Shown here piece by piece: positions 15,632 through 24,993 of a stretch of DNA of 64,000 nt. How positions within the stretch are numbered: position 1 is the stretch's first letter; the number at the start of each line of letters is the position of its first letter. This DNA is from Microbacterium sp. Root53. GTDB lineage: Bacteria; Actinomycetota; Actinomycetes; Actinomycetales; Microbacteriaceae. The stretch is taken from positions 4,313 to 68,312 of the forward strand of contig NZ_LMFR01000001.1 of the NCBI RefSeq assembly GCF_001426925.1, given 5' to 3'. The translations under genes and the position numbers were made by a program. A model generated the notes under the pieces. That model had not been told where the DNA came from, did no database searches, and saw nothing but the letters and a program-made list of their open reading frames with translations.

Positions 15632-16720
15632 GTGATGATGCTTCGCAGAAACGTGACGTCGGTCTGTGCTCTGGTCCTCACCGCGTCGGCGCTCGCCGGC
15701 TGCAGCACGGCCAAGGCTGCCGAGGGGTCCGAGGAGATCGCCCTGGCGTCCGGTGCCGACCGGCAGCAGATGCTCGAGGAGGGTGCCGCGGACGAGGGCA
15801 AACTGATGTGGTACACCACCACGATCCCCGACCAGCTCGCCAACCCTCTCGCGGAGGCCTTCGAGGAGAAGTACCCCTTCGCCGACGTCGAGATCTACCG
15901 CGCCAACTCCACCGACGTCGCGTCGAAGGTCATCAAGGAGTACCAGGCCGGCAGCCACTTCGTGGACGTCGTCGACGGCACCGGCACGGCCACCATGCTC
16001 GAGAGCACCGACGCCATCCAGCCGTTCACGTCGCCGGAGCTCGATGCCTATCCCGACTCGGCGAAGGACCCCGAGGGGTTCTCGGCGCCGCAGCTGATGT
16101 ACTTCATGGCCGTCGCGTACAACACCGACATGGTGTCGCCGGACGACGTGCCGCAGACCTATGAGGACCTGCTCGACCCGAAGTGGAAGGGGAGGATGTC
16201 CTGGAGCACGAGCCCGACCTCCGGCGGGCCGCTGTTCCTGGGCAACCTCATGGAGGCCTGGGGCGAGGACCGCGCGATGGACTACTTCGACGACCTCGCC
16301 GCGCAGCAGATGCAGAACGTCGACGCCTCCGGTCGCGCCGTGCTCGACCGCGTCATCAGCGGCCAGGTGCCGATCGGCGTGCAGCTGTTCAACGACCAGA
16401 TCGTGGACGCGGCGTCCAAGGGCGCGCCCGTCGACTGGGCCCCGCTGAACCCCGTGACCGCGCAGTACTCCCGCGTCGCGCTGGCGAAGTACCCGCCGCA
16501 CCCCCACACCGCGATGCTCTTCCTGGACTTCATCCTCTCCGAGGAAGGTCAGGAGATCATCCGCGACGGCAATGGCATTCCCGCGCATCCCGAGGTGGAC
16601 GCGCTGACCCCCGAGCTCAAGCCCGAGCAGGGCGGCTTCGAGGCGCAGTTCACCGATCCGGAGCAGGTGATGAAGCAGACCAACGAGTGGGCCGACCTCT
16701 ACGAGGAGATGTTCATGTGA
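15632..16720 (+). CDS. Extracellular solute-binding lipoprotein (Fe3+/AfuA-like family)
   Basis: 362 residues with a lipoprotein signal ending LTASALAGC (Cys24). Start codons GTG 15632, ATG 15635 and ATG 15638 follow one another behind GAGGGA; any could be used. The mature part has the type II binding-protein pattern of the FbpA/AfuA group: GKLMWYTTTIPDQLA, VEIYRANSTDVASKVI, AVAYNTDMV, SWEDLL-like TYEDLLDPKWKGRMSWS, HPHTAMLFLDFILSEEGQEII. It is the most divergent of the island's paralogues. No permease is adjacent. It precedes an aldehyde dehydrogenase operon, so it may bring in that pathway's substrate. Confidence 0.88.
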   Translation: MMMLRRNVTSVCALVLTASALAGCSTAKAAEGSEEIALASGADRQQMLEEGAADEGKLMWYTTTIPDQLANPLAEAFEEKYPFADVEIYRANSTDVASKVIKEYQAGSHFVDVVDGTGTATMLESTDAIQPFTSPELDAYPDSAKDPEGFSAPQLMYFMAVAYNTDMVSPDDVPQTYEDLLDPKWKGRMSWSTSPTSGGPLFLGNLMEAWGEDRAMDYFDDLAAQQMQNVDASGRAVLDRVISGQVPIGVQLFNDQIVDAASKGAPVDWAPLNPVTAQYSRVALAKYPPHPHTAMLFLDFILSEEGQEIIRDGNGIPAHPEVDALTPELKPEQGGFEAQFTDPEQVMKQTNEWADLYEEMFM

Positions 16721-16775
16721 CGTCCGCTTCGCGGATACCGCAGCACGGCATGAGAGCAATGGAGCAAGGAGAGAG

Positions 16776-18233
16776 ATGACGATGGGCGACGACGTGAAGG
16801 TTCCCCTGCGCGGAATGCTGATCGACGGACAGCTGGTGGGGGCCTCGGACGGCGGCGTCCTGGATGCCGAGAACCCCACGACCGAGAAGGTGATCGGACG
16901 GCTGCCCGACGCGACGGCCGACGACGTCGGCCGCGCGGTCGCCGCCGCTCGCCGGGTCTCGGGGGAGTGGAGCGGCACGCCGTGGACCAAGCGCGCGGCG
17001 CTGCTGCGACAGTTCGCCGACGTGCTGGACGCGAACCGCGACGAGCTGGCCGAGCTGGACGCGCGTGACGCGGGACTTCCGATCGCCAGCATGCGCGCCG
17101 ACGTCACGAGCGCGGCAAACGAGATCCGCTACTTCGCGGGGATCGCCGGCGAGACGAAAGGCGAGACGATCCCGAGCGGTCCGGATCAGGTGACCTACAC
17201 CGAGTTCGTGCCGTACCCGGTGGTCGCCCGCATCGTGCCGTTCAACCACCCGATCAAGTTCATCTCGGGCAAGGCCGCCGCCGCGCTCGCGGCGGGCGCG
17301 CCCGTGATCGCCAAGCCGGGCGAGCAGACCTCGCTGTCGGCGCTGCGGCTGGCGGAGCTCGTGAAGGACCTCTTCCCCGCGGGTGTGTTCAACATCATCA
17401 CGGGATCGGGAGCGAAGGCGGGCGCCGCGCTCTCGGCGCACCCCGACGTGCCGCGCGTCGCGTTCACCGGATCCGTCCCCACCGGGTCGCGGATCATGGA
17501 GGCCGGGTCGGCCGCGATCAAGCACGTCAGCCTCGAGCTCGGCGGCAAGAACCCGATGGTGGTCTTCCCCGACGCCGACGCCGAGAAGGCGGCGGTCGCC
17601 TCGGTCGCGGCGATGAACTTCGCCCGCTCGATGGGGCAGTCGTGCGGATCGACTTCCCGCGTGTTCGTGCACCGCGACATCAAGGACCGCTTCGTGGCGG
17701 CGCTCGTGAAGCGCCTGTCCGAGCTGAAGGTCGGCGACCCGATGCAGGACGACACGGACATGGGGCCGGTGGCGTTCCGCGGTCACTACGAGAAGGTGGT
17801 CCGCTACGTGCAGTCCGGCATCGATGAGGGCGCGACGCTCGCGTATGGCGGCAAGCGCCCCGAGGGGCTGGACACCGGCTACTTCATCCAGCCCACCGCG
17901 TTCACCGGCGTGACCATGGACATGACGATCGCGCAGGAGGAGATCTTCGGTCCCGTCGTGTCGGTTCTCGACTGGGACGACTACGACGAGCTGCTCGATC
18001 AGGTCAACCATCCCGAGCTGGGTCTCACCGGCAACATCTGGACGCGCGACATCTCGCAGGCGCTGCGCATGGCCCGGCACATCGACTCGGGTTACATCTC
18101 GATCAATGGCACCGGCAAGCGCCCGACCGGCGCGCCATTCGGCGGCTTCCGGCAGAGCGGCATCGGCAAGGAGAGCTCCGTCGACGAGCTGCTCAGCTAC
18201 GGCCGCCAGAAGTCCGTGACCATCACCCTCTGA
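16776..18233 (+). CDS. NAD(P)-dependent aldehyde dehydrogenase
   Basis: 485 residues with all catalytic features: Asn157 in PFNHP, Glu254 in LELGGKNP, Cys290 in GQSCGSTSR, and EEIFGPVVSV near residue 390. An AAGGAGAG site precedes ATG 16776. It would oxidise an aldehyde formed from the imported compound. It is followed after 21 bases by an SDR gene, making an alcohol-to-aldehyde-to-acid pair plausible. Length and motif order are normal. Confidence 0.93.
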   Translation: MTMGDDVKVPLRGMLIDGQLVGASDGGVLDAENPTTEKVIGRLPDATADDVGRAVAAARRVSGEWSGTPWTKRAALLRQFADVLDANRDELAELDARDAGLPIASMRADVTSAANEIRYFAGIAGETKGETIPSGPDQVTYTEFVPYPVVARIVPFNHPIKFISGKAAAALAAGAPVIAKPGEQTSLSALRLAELVKDLFPAGVFNIITGSGAKAGAALSAHPDVPRVAFTGSVPTGSRIMEAGSAAIKHVSLELGGKNPMVVFPDADAEKAAVASVAAMNFARSMGQSCGSTSRVFVHRDIKDRFVAALVKRLSELKVGDPMQDDTDMGPVAFRGHYEKVVRYVQSGIDEGATLAYGGKRPEGLDTGYFIQPTAFTGVTMDMTIAQEEIFGPVVSVLDWDDYDELLDQVNHPELGLTGNIWTRDISQALRMARHIDSGYISINGTGKRPTGAPFGGFRQSGIGKESSVDELLSYGRQKSVTITL

Positions 18234-18254
18234 TCCGACCCCCGAGGAGACACC

Positions 18255-19028
18255 ATGAGCAACACCACGACCGCGGAGCGCGGCGCCGTCATCATCACCG
18301 GCGCGGCGCACGGGATCGGCTCGGCGTATGCCGACCGGCTCTCGTCCGACGGCTACCCGATCGTGATCGCCGACCTCGACGAGGCCGGAGCCAAGGCGAA
18401 GGCCGAGGCCCTCATCGCCGACGGGGGCCGCGCCCTCGCCGTGCGGGCCGACATCTCCAAGGAAGAGGACGTCCAGGCGCTCGTCGACGCTGCGGTCGCA
18501 GAGTTCGGCACCATCACCGGCCTCGTCAACAACGCCGCCGTCTTCTCGGTCGTCCCGATGTCGCGTGCCCCGTACGACGAGATCGGGCTGGACGAGTGGG
18601 ACCTCATGATGCGCGTGAACCTGCGCGGCACATGGCAGATGTGCAAGGCCGTCGCCCCGCACATGGCCAAGAACGGCTACGGCAAGATCGTCAACATCTC
18701 GTCGGGCACCGCCCTGAAGGGATCGGCGAGCCGGATCCACTACGTCACGAGCAAAGCGGGGATCCTCGGCTTCACCAAGACGCTCGCCCGTGAGGTGGGC
18801 GCGGACGGCATCCGCGTCAACTGCATCGCGCCGGGCTCGACCCTGAGCGAGGAGAACGCGTCGGAGAAGGACATCGAGTACCGCAAGTCGCGCGTCGGTG
18901 ACCGCGCCCTCGGCCGCGTGCAGATGCCCGAGGACCTCTCGGGCGCCGTCTCGTTCTTCATCTCGCCCGACAGCGACTTCGTCACCGGTCAGACCCTCGT
19001 GGTCGACGGCGGCTCGTGCATGCACTGA
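18255..19028 (+). CDS. Short-chain dehydrogenase/reductase
   Basis: 257 residues, classical SDR: TGAAHGIG cofactor loop, NNAAVF, NISSG with the catalytic Ser, YVTSK with catalytic Tyr/Lys, and RVNCIAPGSTLSE. The C-terminal GQTLVVDGGS is standard. It oxidises or reduces a hydroxyl of a pathway intermediate with NAD(P). Its stop overlaps the start of the DUF6282 gene (TGATG), and it follows the aldehyde dehydrogenase closely, so the three act together. Confidence 0.93.
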   Translation: MSNTTTAERGAVIITGAAHGIGSAYADRLSSDGYPIVIADLDEAGAKAKAEALIADGGRALAVRADISKEEDVQALVDAAVAEFGTITGLVNNAAVFSVVPMSRAPYDEIGLDEWDLMMRVNLRGTWQMCKAVAPHMAKNGYGKIVNISSGTALKGSASRIHYVTSKAGILGFTKTLAREVGADGIRVNCIAPGSTLSEENASEKDIEYRKSRVGDRALGRVQMPEDLSGAVSFFISPDSDFVTGQTLVVDGGSCMH

Positions 19029-19927
19029 TGGCTGCCGAGACCGTCTACGACCGCCTCGTGCGGGATGCCGTCGATCTGCACTGCCACATCGACGTCGAGT
19101 TCTCCCAGACGCTGTTCCGCAAGGCTGCATCGGAGTGGGAATGGCTGCCCGTGGCGGAGGACGCCGGCATGCGCGCCGTCGTGCTGAAGTCACACCTGTG
19201 GCCGACGGCCACCGCGATCCCGTACATCCGGGAGCTGTACCAGGGGCCCGTCGAGGTCTACGGCAGCATCACGCTCAACAGCCACGTCGGCGGGCTCGAC
19301 CCGTTCGCCGTCGAAGCGGCCGCGCACCTCGGCGCCAAGGCGGTGTTCATGCCGACCTGGAGCTCGAGGAACGACGCCGAGCGAGGCGGCTTCGGCAAGC
19401 GCCTCGGCGACGCGTTCGAGCACTTCGACCACCAGCGGCTGGGCGTGCTCAGCGTGCTCGACGAGGACGAGAGGCTCACCGACGTCGCGAGCGAGATCAT
19501 TCGGCTCGTCGCTGAGAAGGACATGATGCTCAGCACGGGGCACCTGTCGTGGCGCGAGTCCCTCGCGATCGCCGAGGAGGCGCACCGGATCGGCTTCGAC
19601 CGCGTGCTCTGCGGACATCCGCTGTCCGGATCCGTCGGCGCGCCGCACGATGCGGTGCGCGAGGCCGCGAAGCTCGGCGCGTACATCGAGTTCTGCTGGC
19701 CCACGATCTCGCCCGGTCGGCACGATCCGGCCGAGGTGGTCGGGCTCGTCGGTGAGATCGGCGCCGAGCGCGCCGTGTTCACGAGCGACTTCTTCGGAGG
19801 CAGCAACCCGTCGCCGTCGGCGCTGCTGCGGATGCTGCTGGGCGCGGTGTACGACGCGGGCCTCTCCGAAGACGCCGTCCGTCGGGCGGCGTCCGACAAC
19901 CCCGCAGCGCTGCTGGGACTGACATAG
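19028..19927 (+). CDS. DUF6282-type metal-dependent hydrolase
   Basis: 299 residues with an amidohydrolase-like start VDLHCHIDVEFSQTLF (HxH metal motif), KSHLWPTATAIPYI, VYGSITLNSHVGGLDP, STGHLSWRESLAIAEEAHRIG, and FTSDFFGGSNPSP, the late Asp position. This pattern matches the family annotated as DUF6282, a PHP/amidohydrolase-like group with no assigned reaction. It is translationally coupled to the SDR and followed by a solute-binding protein gene. Expected role: hydrolysis of a C-N or ester/lactone bond in the same catabolic unit. Confidence 0.8.
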   Translation: MAAETVYDRLVRDAVDLHCHIDVEFSQTLFRKAASEWEWLPVAEDAGMRAVVLKSHLWPTATAIPYIRELYQGPVEVYGSITLNSHVGGLDPFAVEAAAHLGAKAVFMPTWSSRNDAERGGFGKRLGDAFEHFDHQRLGVLSVLDEDERLTDVASEIIRLVAEKDMMLSTGHLSWRESLAIAEEAHRIGFDRVLCGHPLSGSVGAPHDAVREAAKLGAYIEFCWPTISPGRHDPAEVVGLVGEIGAERAVFTSDFFGGSNPSPSALLRMLLGAVYDAGLSEDAVRRAASDNPAALLGLT

Positions 19928-19957
19928 CCGCACGGCTGCGGCATCAAAGGAGATGCG

Positions 19958-21067
19958 ATGAAGAAGAGGATGCGGACCGGTGCAGCAGGCATGGCTGCGG
20001 CGGCGCTGCTGCTGACCGGTTGCGGCGGAGCAGGCGTGGCGGGAGTCGCCGGCGGCGAGGGCGGGGAGGAGGAGACGTCGGCCACCGCCGTGTACGACGA
20101 GATCAACGCTCTGAGCGGTCAGGAGCGCACCGACCGGCTGGTCGAGCTGGCGCAGGAGGAGGGCGAGCTCACGATCTACCACTCCAACACCGACCTCGGG
20201 GCGGTGATCGAGGCCTTCGAGGAGACCTACGACATCACCGTGGACGCCACCCGGGGCAACTCGGAGACGGTGCTGCAGAAGGTGATGAGCGAGAACAGCG
20301 CCGGCAGCCTGGGCGTCGACGTGCTGGAGAACCCGTTCAAGGAGAACGTGATCGCCAATCAGCAGGGACTGTTCTACGCCTATGAGAGCGAGTTCCGCGA
20401 CGCTGTCGTCGACGAGGCCCGGATGGACGGCTGGACCGCCAACTACTTCAACGTCTTCGTCGTCGGCTGGAACGCCGACAACGTCGACGCGGAGGAGATC
20501 CCATCCGAGATCAAGGACTTCGCCGAGTCGACGTGGGACGGGCGCGTCGCGCTCGAGATGAACGACACCGACTGGTTCGCGGCCGTGTCGAAGCACTACC
20601 TCGACCAGGGCATGAGCGAGGCCGAGGTCGACGGGATGTGGGCCGGCATCGCCGAGAACGCGTCGGTCGAGAAGGGCCACAGCGCGATGGGCGACATGCT
20701 CGCGGCCGGCAAGCTGCAGATCGCCCTGTCGATCTACCAGCACACGCTCGACGGTGCCTCCGAGGAGCTCGGCGCACCTGTGCAGTGGAAGAGAGAGGGC
20801 GGCGGGCACGTCGGCCCCGTCGTGATCAGCCCGACCGGGGCTGGCGTCCTGAAGGCCGCCGAGCACCCGGCGGCGGCGATGCTGTTCATGGACTTCATGC
20901 TCGGTGAGCAGGGACAGCAGATCATGCACGACAACTTTCGTGTCGGATCCGTCCCGCGTGAGGACAGCTGGATCGCGGGAGTCGAGACGATCCCGATGCC
21001 GCTCGAGGTCGCGACCGAGGACTTCGAGTACTGGGACGACAAGTACCGCGAGCTCGTGGGCGGCTGA
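19958..21067 (+). CDS. Extracellular solute-binding lipoprotein (Fe3+/AfuA-like), group A
   Basis: 369 residues; lipobox LLTGC with Cys22, then a Gly/Ala/Glu linker. It belongs to the same close subgroup as the proteins encoded at 32096 and 38554, sharing YDEINALSGQERTDRLVEL, the first-lobe N-T-D turn (HSNTDLGAVIEAFE), RGNSETVLQKVMSE, and EKGHSAMGDMLAAGKLQIAL. The group has an unusual preface repeat AxYDEINALxGQER before the first strand. No permease is adjacent. An AAGGAG site precedes ATG 19958. It is 30 bases downstream of the DUF6282 gene and probably the last intact gene of that operon. Confidence 0.9.
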   Translation: MKKRMRTGAAGMAAAALLLTGCGGAGVAGVAGGEGGEEETSATAVYDEINALSGQERTDRLVELAQEEGELTIYHSNTDLGAVIEAFEETYDITVDATRGNSETVLQKVMSENSAGSLGVDVLENPFKENVIANQQGLFYAYESEFRDAVVDEARMDGWTANYFNVFVVGWNADNVDAEEIPSEIKDFAESTWDGRVALEMNDTDWFAAVSKHYLDQGMSEAEVDGMWAGIAENASVEKGHSAMGDMLAAGKLQIALSIYQHTLDGASEELGAPVQWKREGGGHVGPVVISPTGAGVLKAAEHPAAAMLFMDFMLGEQGQQIMHDNFRVGSVPREDSWIAGVETIPMPLEVATEDFEYWDDKYRELVGG

Positions 21068-21151
21068 GCCGCGCCCCGGGGAGCGGACTGCCGCCCAGGT
21101 CGCTCATAGCCCGGCCTGAGATATCCGACGAAGGGAACAAGGAGGTCCCCA

Positions 21152-21622
21152 TTGCTGAGACATCGTTTCGTATCCGGCGCGGCGTCGGTCGCCTTGATCG
21201 CAGCGACCGTCCTGGGTGCTCACACCCTCAGCGCGCAGAAGGCGCCGGCTCAGACCGTCGCCGGCATGGTCGCTGACGACGGCCCACCCGCGCCCACGTT
21301 CGTGCAGTTCTCGCCCAGTGCGGTGAAGGGCGCGCTCTACTACCCGGATGCGTCGGCGCACCCGGATCCTTCAGTCGCCGTCATCGCAATGCACCGCAAC
21401 TCGAACTACATGTCGCACATCAGCACCGGGGAGCTGCCGGCGCGTGGCTTCGTGGTGCTGGGAATGAACCCCGTGTGCGACAACAACGAAGCAGCCTGCG
21501 CGCCGTGGGAAGACAACGCGCTGGCCGTCAAGCAGGGCATCGAGTACCTGCGTGACTTTCCTGGCATCCAGAAGGTCGTCCTTCTGGGGCACAGCGGTGG
21601 CGGACCCACCATGAAGCCGGAC
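21152..21622 (+). pseudogene. Secreted alpha/beta hydrolase, truncated after the nucleophile elbow
   Basis: A TTG start follows AAGGAGG. About 30 residues of signal peptide (VSGAASVALIAATVLGAHTLSAQ) lead into an alpha/beta hydrolase: VKGALYYPDASAHPD, FVVLGMNP, QGIEYLRDFPGIQKVVLLGHSGGGPTM. The similarity ends right after the GHSGG elbow near 21612. The remaining frame (to 21742) is nonsense over a cupin gene read in another frame. The Asp and His of the triad are missing, so it should be inactive. Confidence 0.8.
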
Positions 21623-21623
21623 C

Positions 21624-22061
21624 GTTCGGATCCAGTTCGCGGGGACGGACATGAGCGCCCACATGTCGGTCTTCGCTCCCAGGACATACAAGAAGGGGCA
21701 CCGTCACGGCCCCGGTCGCGCGATCCTGATCCCGAAGGGTGAGGGGTACTCGCTGATGTGGAAGGAGGGCGAGGAGAAGGTCGTAGTGCGCTGGCAGGAG
21801 GGGTCGATGTTCGTGCCCCCGAACCGGTGGTTCCACCAGCACTTCAACGTGGGCGCCGAACCTGCGCGGTATCTGGCCATTCACCCGCCGATTCAGCTCA
21901 ATGGGTATACCGAGAAGGTCGTCAACAAAAATGATCAGGTCGAGTACGTCGACGAGGACCCGTCGATCAGAGCCATGTTCGAGAGCGAACTCGGGCAACG
22001 CGGGCTCAAGACGCTGATGCCTGACGAGGTGTACACGGATCCGGACTTCGCCTGGAGATGA
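21624..22061 (+). pseudogene. C-terminal half of a bicupin protein, remnant
   Basis: Read in the frame of ATG 21651, the sequence VRIQFAGTDMSAHMSVFAP, TYKKGHRHGPG, GEGYSLMW, WQEGSMFVPPNRWFHQHFN and GAEPARYLAI is the second cupin domain of the protein type encoded at 48822-49937. The cupin metal ligands (HRH, later HQH) are present. The first cupin domain is absent: an in-frame stop lies at 21612-21614, and homology begins at the exact end of the broken hydrolase. It is the downstream side of a deletion. Translation from ATG 21651 is possible but would give only half a protein. Confidence 0.8.
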
Positions 22062-22167
22062 GGCCGGATGATCTCTGGGAGATCGCGCGGCACCGGAGAC
22101 CGCTCGCGACCCGATGGTGCTCCTTCACCTCGGTTCGCGGGTTGCCGCCACGTGGGCGGCGTGGCGG

Positions 22168-22203
22168 ACTGACCCGGCGGTGCTCCTTCACCGCCGGGTC
22201 AGT
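22168..22203. terminator. Hairpin terminator between convergent pseudogenes
   Basis: ACTGACCCGGCGGTG pairs perfectly with CACCGCCGGGTCAGT around CTCCTT. The inner GGTGCTCCTTCACC also occurs 62 bases earlier (22116-22129), a small repeated stem-loop. Confidence 0.8.
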
Positions 22204-22217
22204 CCCGTGAAGCCGGC

Positions 22218-23119
22218 TCAGGTCAGGAGCAGCTCATCTTCGCGGGCGGCGAGGTCGCTGAGCAGACGCACAGCGGGTTCGACGGCGGGGTTGGTGATGT
22301 CCGCCCGGTAGGCGAGGACGAGTTCCAGCGGGGGCGCGTCGGGGACCTCGCGGAGGGTGATGCCCCGCAGCGCGAAGGACTGTGCGCCACCGGGCACCAT
22401 CGCGATCCCCATGCCGGCCGCGACCAATGCCATGATCACGGTCGTCTCCCAGCAGAGGTGCGCTCGCTTCGGCTCGAAGCCGGCGTCCCGGCACAGCCTG
22501 GTGGCGGCGGCATTGATGAGCGAATGCTTCGCTCGGTAGGCGATCCACGCCTCGTCCTTCAGGTCGCGCAATCTCAGGTTCGGCTGATGAGCCAGGGGAT
22601 GAGCGGCCGGGAATGCCAGGAGCAGCGGCTCCTTGGCGAACGGGACCGTCGCGAGGTCCGAACCCACGGCGGGAGGGCGCAGGAGCCCGATGTCGAGCGC
22701 GCCCGTGCGCAGTGCTCACACTGCTGTGGCGTGAGCATCTCCACTCGGAATGACAGGTCGACCCCCGTGAGCGCCGTCCTGAGTGTCTGGGCCATCCGTG
22801 GGAGGTAGGCGAAGCCCGACGTCCCGGTGAACCCGAGACCCAGCTTGCCGGCCGCGCCCGTGGAGAATCGCCGGATCGCCAGCGTGGCCCCATGCAGCCT
22901 GCTCAGGATCTGCGCAGCCTCCTCCTGCAGCCAGAGTCCCGCCGGGGTCAGTGTGACCCGTCGAGTCGTGCGGTGGAAGAGCACCACGTTGAGCTCGGCC
23001 TCCAATTGGCGCATGGCCTGAGACAGCGCGGAGGGCGTCACGTGCAATGTCTGGGCGGCGTGCCCGAAGTGGCAGGTCTCTGCCAAGACCGAAAAATAGC
23101 GAAGCTGTCGTGAATCCAT
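22218..23119 (-). pseudogene. LysR-family regulator with a single-base frameshift
   Basis: From ATG 23119 the frame encodes a LysR helix-turn-helix (MDSRQLRYFSVLAETCHFGHA) and the first part of the effector domain up to EMLTPQQCE. It then goes out of frame near 22715. The rest is intact in another frame (GSDLATVPFAKEPLLLAFPAAHPL to the stop at 22218). Restoring one base gives CEALRTGALDIGLLRPP, the family pattern, and a total of 300 residues. One missing C in the plus strand at about 22715 explains everything. It resembles the LysR protein encoded at 14507. It is either a recent mutation or a sequencing error. Confidence 0.88.
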
Positions 23120-23351
23120 GCATTCTCCCCATCGCGACGCTGCGATCGACCTGGATCTCCGTTGGGTCCCGCTCCGGGTGCCCGGCCCTGGGCACGTGCC
23201 CTGGCGTCGATTCTGGCACGCGCGGCCCTGTTTTGGTCTGATGTTTAGTTTTTCGCTTGTCTTGCGACTGAATCGCGTCTAGCCTTCAGGAAGGCTCGAG
23301 CGAGACCCGTGCGCCCGCGGCCGATTCCATCCCGTCGTCGTGAGGAAATCC

Positions 23352-24962
23352 ATGCGCAGACCAGCCCTCGCCGCGCTCGCGGTCACCGCCCTGATGGTCC
23401 TCGGCGTCACCGGTTGCGCCTCGGGCTCCGGGGGCGGCGCCACGGCCGAGCACGCGGGATCTGAGCTGCGCCTCGCCATCGGGGGCGAGCCTGAAGATGG
23501 CTTCGACCCCACGCTCGGCTGGGGCCGGTACGGATCTCCGCTGTTCCAGTCGACGCTGCTGAAGCTCGATGCCGGCATGAACATCGTGAGCGACCTCGCC
23601 ACCGACTATGAGGTGAGCGAGGACGGGCTCACGTGGACGCTGCACCTGCGCGACGACGCCCACTTCTCCGACGGGACGCCGGTCACCGCCGACGACGTCG
23701 CCTACACCTTCCTCACCGCGAAGGAGAGTCCCGGCCTGACCTCCGTGGCGGGCCTCGCCGACGCCCAGGCCGTCGACGATCAGACGGTCGTGATGACGCT
23801 CGAGAAGCCGCAGAGCACCTTCGTCTACCGCCTCACGTCGCTCGGGATCGTGCCGAAGACCGCGCACGAGGCAGACGGCTACGCGCAGCACCCGATCGGA
23901 TCGGGCCCGTTCACGCTCGTGCAATGGGACCAGGGTCAGCAGCTCATCGTGGAGCGCAACGAGAACTACTACGGCACCAAACCCGAGTTCGAGCGGATCG
24001 TGTTCGTCTTCACCGACGAGGACGGCACCCTCGCCTCGGCGCGCGCCGGCGAGCTCGACATGGCAGGCGTGTCCTCGTCGCTCGTCACCGGCGACATCGC
24101 GGGCATGAAGCTCGTGGACGTGCCCTCCATCGACAACCGCGGAGTGAGCCTGCCGACCGTGCCGGACGAGGGTAAGACGACCGACGCCGGTGCGCCGATC
24201 GGCAACGACGTCACCTCCGACCTCGCCGTGCGACGCGCCCTCAACATCGGTGCCGACCGCCAGAGCCTGGTCGACGGAGTGCTGAACGGATACGGATCGC
24301 CCGCGAGCGGCCCTGTGGACGGCGCGCCCTGGCACAACCCCGACTCGGCGATCGAGGACAACCGCCCGGACGAGGCCAGGGCCATGCTCGAGGAGGCCGG
24401 CTGGATCGATTCGGATGACGACGGGATCCGCGAGAAGGGCGGCATCACCGCGCGATTCGAGCTCCTCTACCCCGCGGGCGACTCGGTGCGCGAGGGCATC
24501 GCGCTCGCGTTCGCCGACCAGATCCGCCCGCTCGGCATCGACATCGAGGTCGTGAGCGCCACGTGGGACGAGATCTACCAGCGCCAGCACGCCGACGCGG
24601 TGCTGTTCGGCTGGGGCGCGCATGACCCGACCGAGATGTACAACCTCTACAGCGCGCATCTCGCGGGCATCGAGAGCTGGAACCCCGGCTTCTACGACAA
24701 CCCCGCCGTACAGGCGCACCTCGATGCGGCAATGAGCAGCACTGACCCCGAGGCCGCCAACGAGGAGTGGAAGGCCGCCCAGCTCGACAGCGCGGGCAAC
24801 GGCTTCACGGCCAAGGGCGACGCGGCCTGGGCGTGGCTGGTGAATGTCGACCACACCTATTACGTCAGCGAGTGCCTCGACCTCGGCACCCCGCAGACCG
24901 AGCCGCACGGGCACGGCTGGCCGATCACGGCGGGCATCGAATCGTGGAAGTGGACGTGCTGA
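23352..24962 (+). CDS. Family 5 ABC solute-binding lipoprotein (peptide/nickel type)
   Basis: 536 residues from ATG 23352, preceded by GTGAGGA; a GTG at 23340 overlaps that site. The lipoprotein signal ends LGVTGC (Cys22). Family 5 landmarks are IGGEPEDGFDPTLGW, LATDYEVSEDGLTWTLHLRDDAHFSDGTPVTADDV (read as separate segments), GSGPFTLVQWDQGQQLIVERNENYY, and DLAVRRALNIGADRQSL. The C-terminus is His- and Trp-containing (EPHGHGWPIT). It is the receptor of the four-gene transporter that follows. Ligand could be nickel-chelate or an oligopeptide; the nearby Fur gene hints at metal. Confidence 0.9.
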   Translation: MRRPALAALAVTALMVLGVTGCASGSGGGATAEHAGSELRLAIGGEPEDGFDPTLGWGRYGSPLFQSTLLKLDAGMNIVSDLATDYEVSEDGLTWTLHLRDDAHFSDGTPVTADDVAYTFLTAKESPGLTSVAGLADAQAVDDQTVVMTLEKPQSTFVYRLTSLGIVPKTAHEADGYAQHPIGSGPFTLVQWDQGQQLIVERNENYYGTKPEFERIVFVFTDEDGTLASARAGELDMAGVSSSLVTGDIAGMKLVDVPSIDNRGVSLPTVPDEGKTTDAGAPIGNDVTSDLAVRRALNIGADRQSLVDGVLNGYGSPASGPVDGAPWHNPDSAIEDNRPDEARAMLEEAGWIDSDDDGIREKGGITARFELLYPAGDSVREGIALAFADQIRPLGIDIEVVSATWDEIYQRQHADAVLFGWGAHDPTEMYNLYSAHLAGIESWNPGFYDNPAVQAHLDAAMSSTDPEAANEEWKAAQLDSAGNGFTAKGDAAWAWLVNVDHTYYVSECLDLGTPQTEPHGHGWPITAGIESWKWTC

Positions 24963-24993
24963 CGCACGCCCGCGGCGAGAGGGCCGTCGCGGC

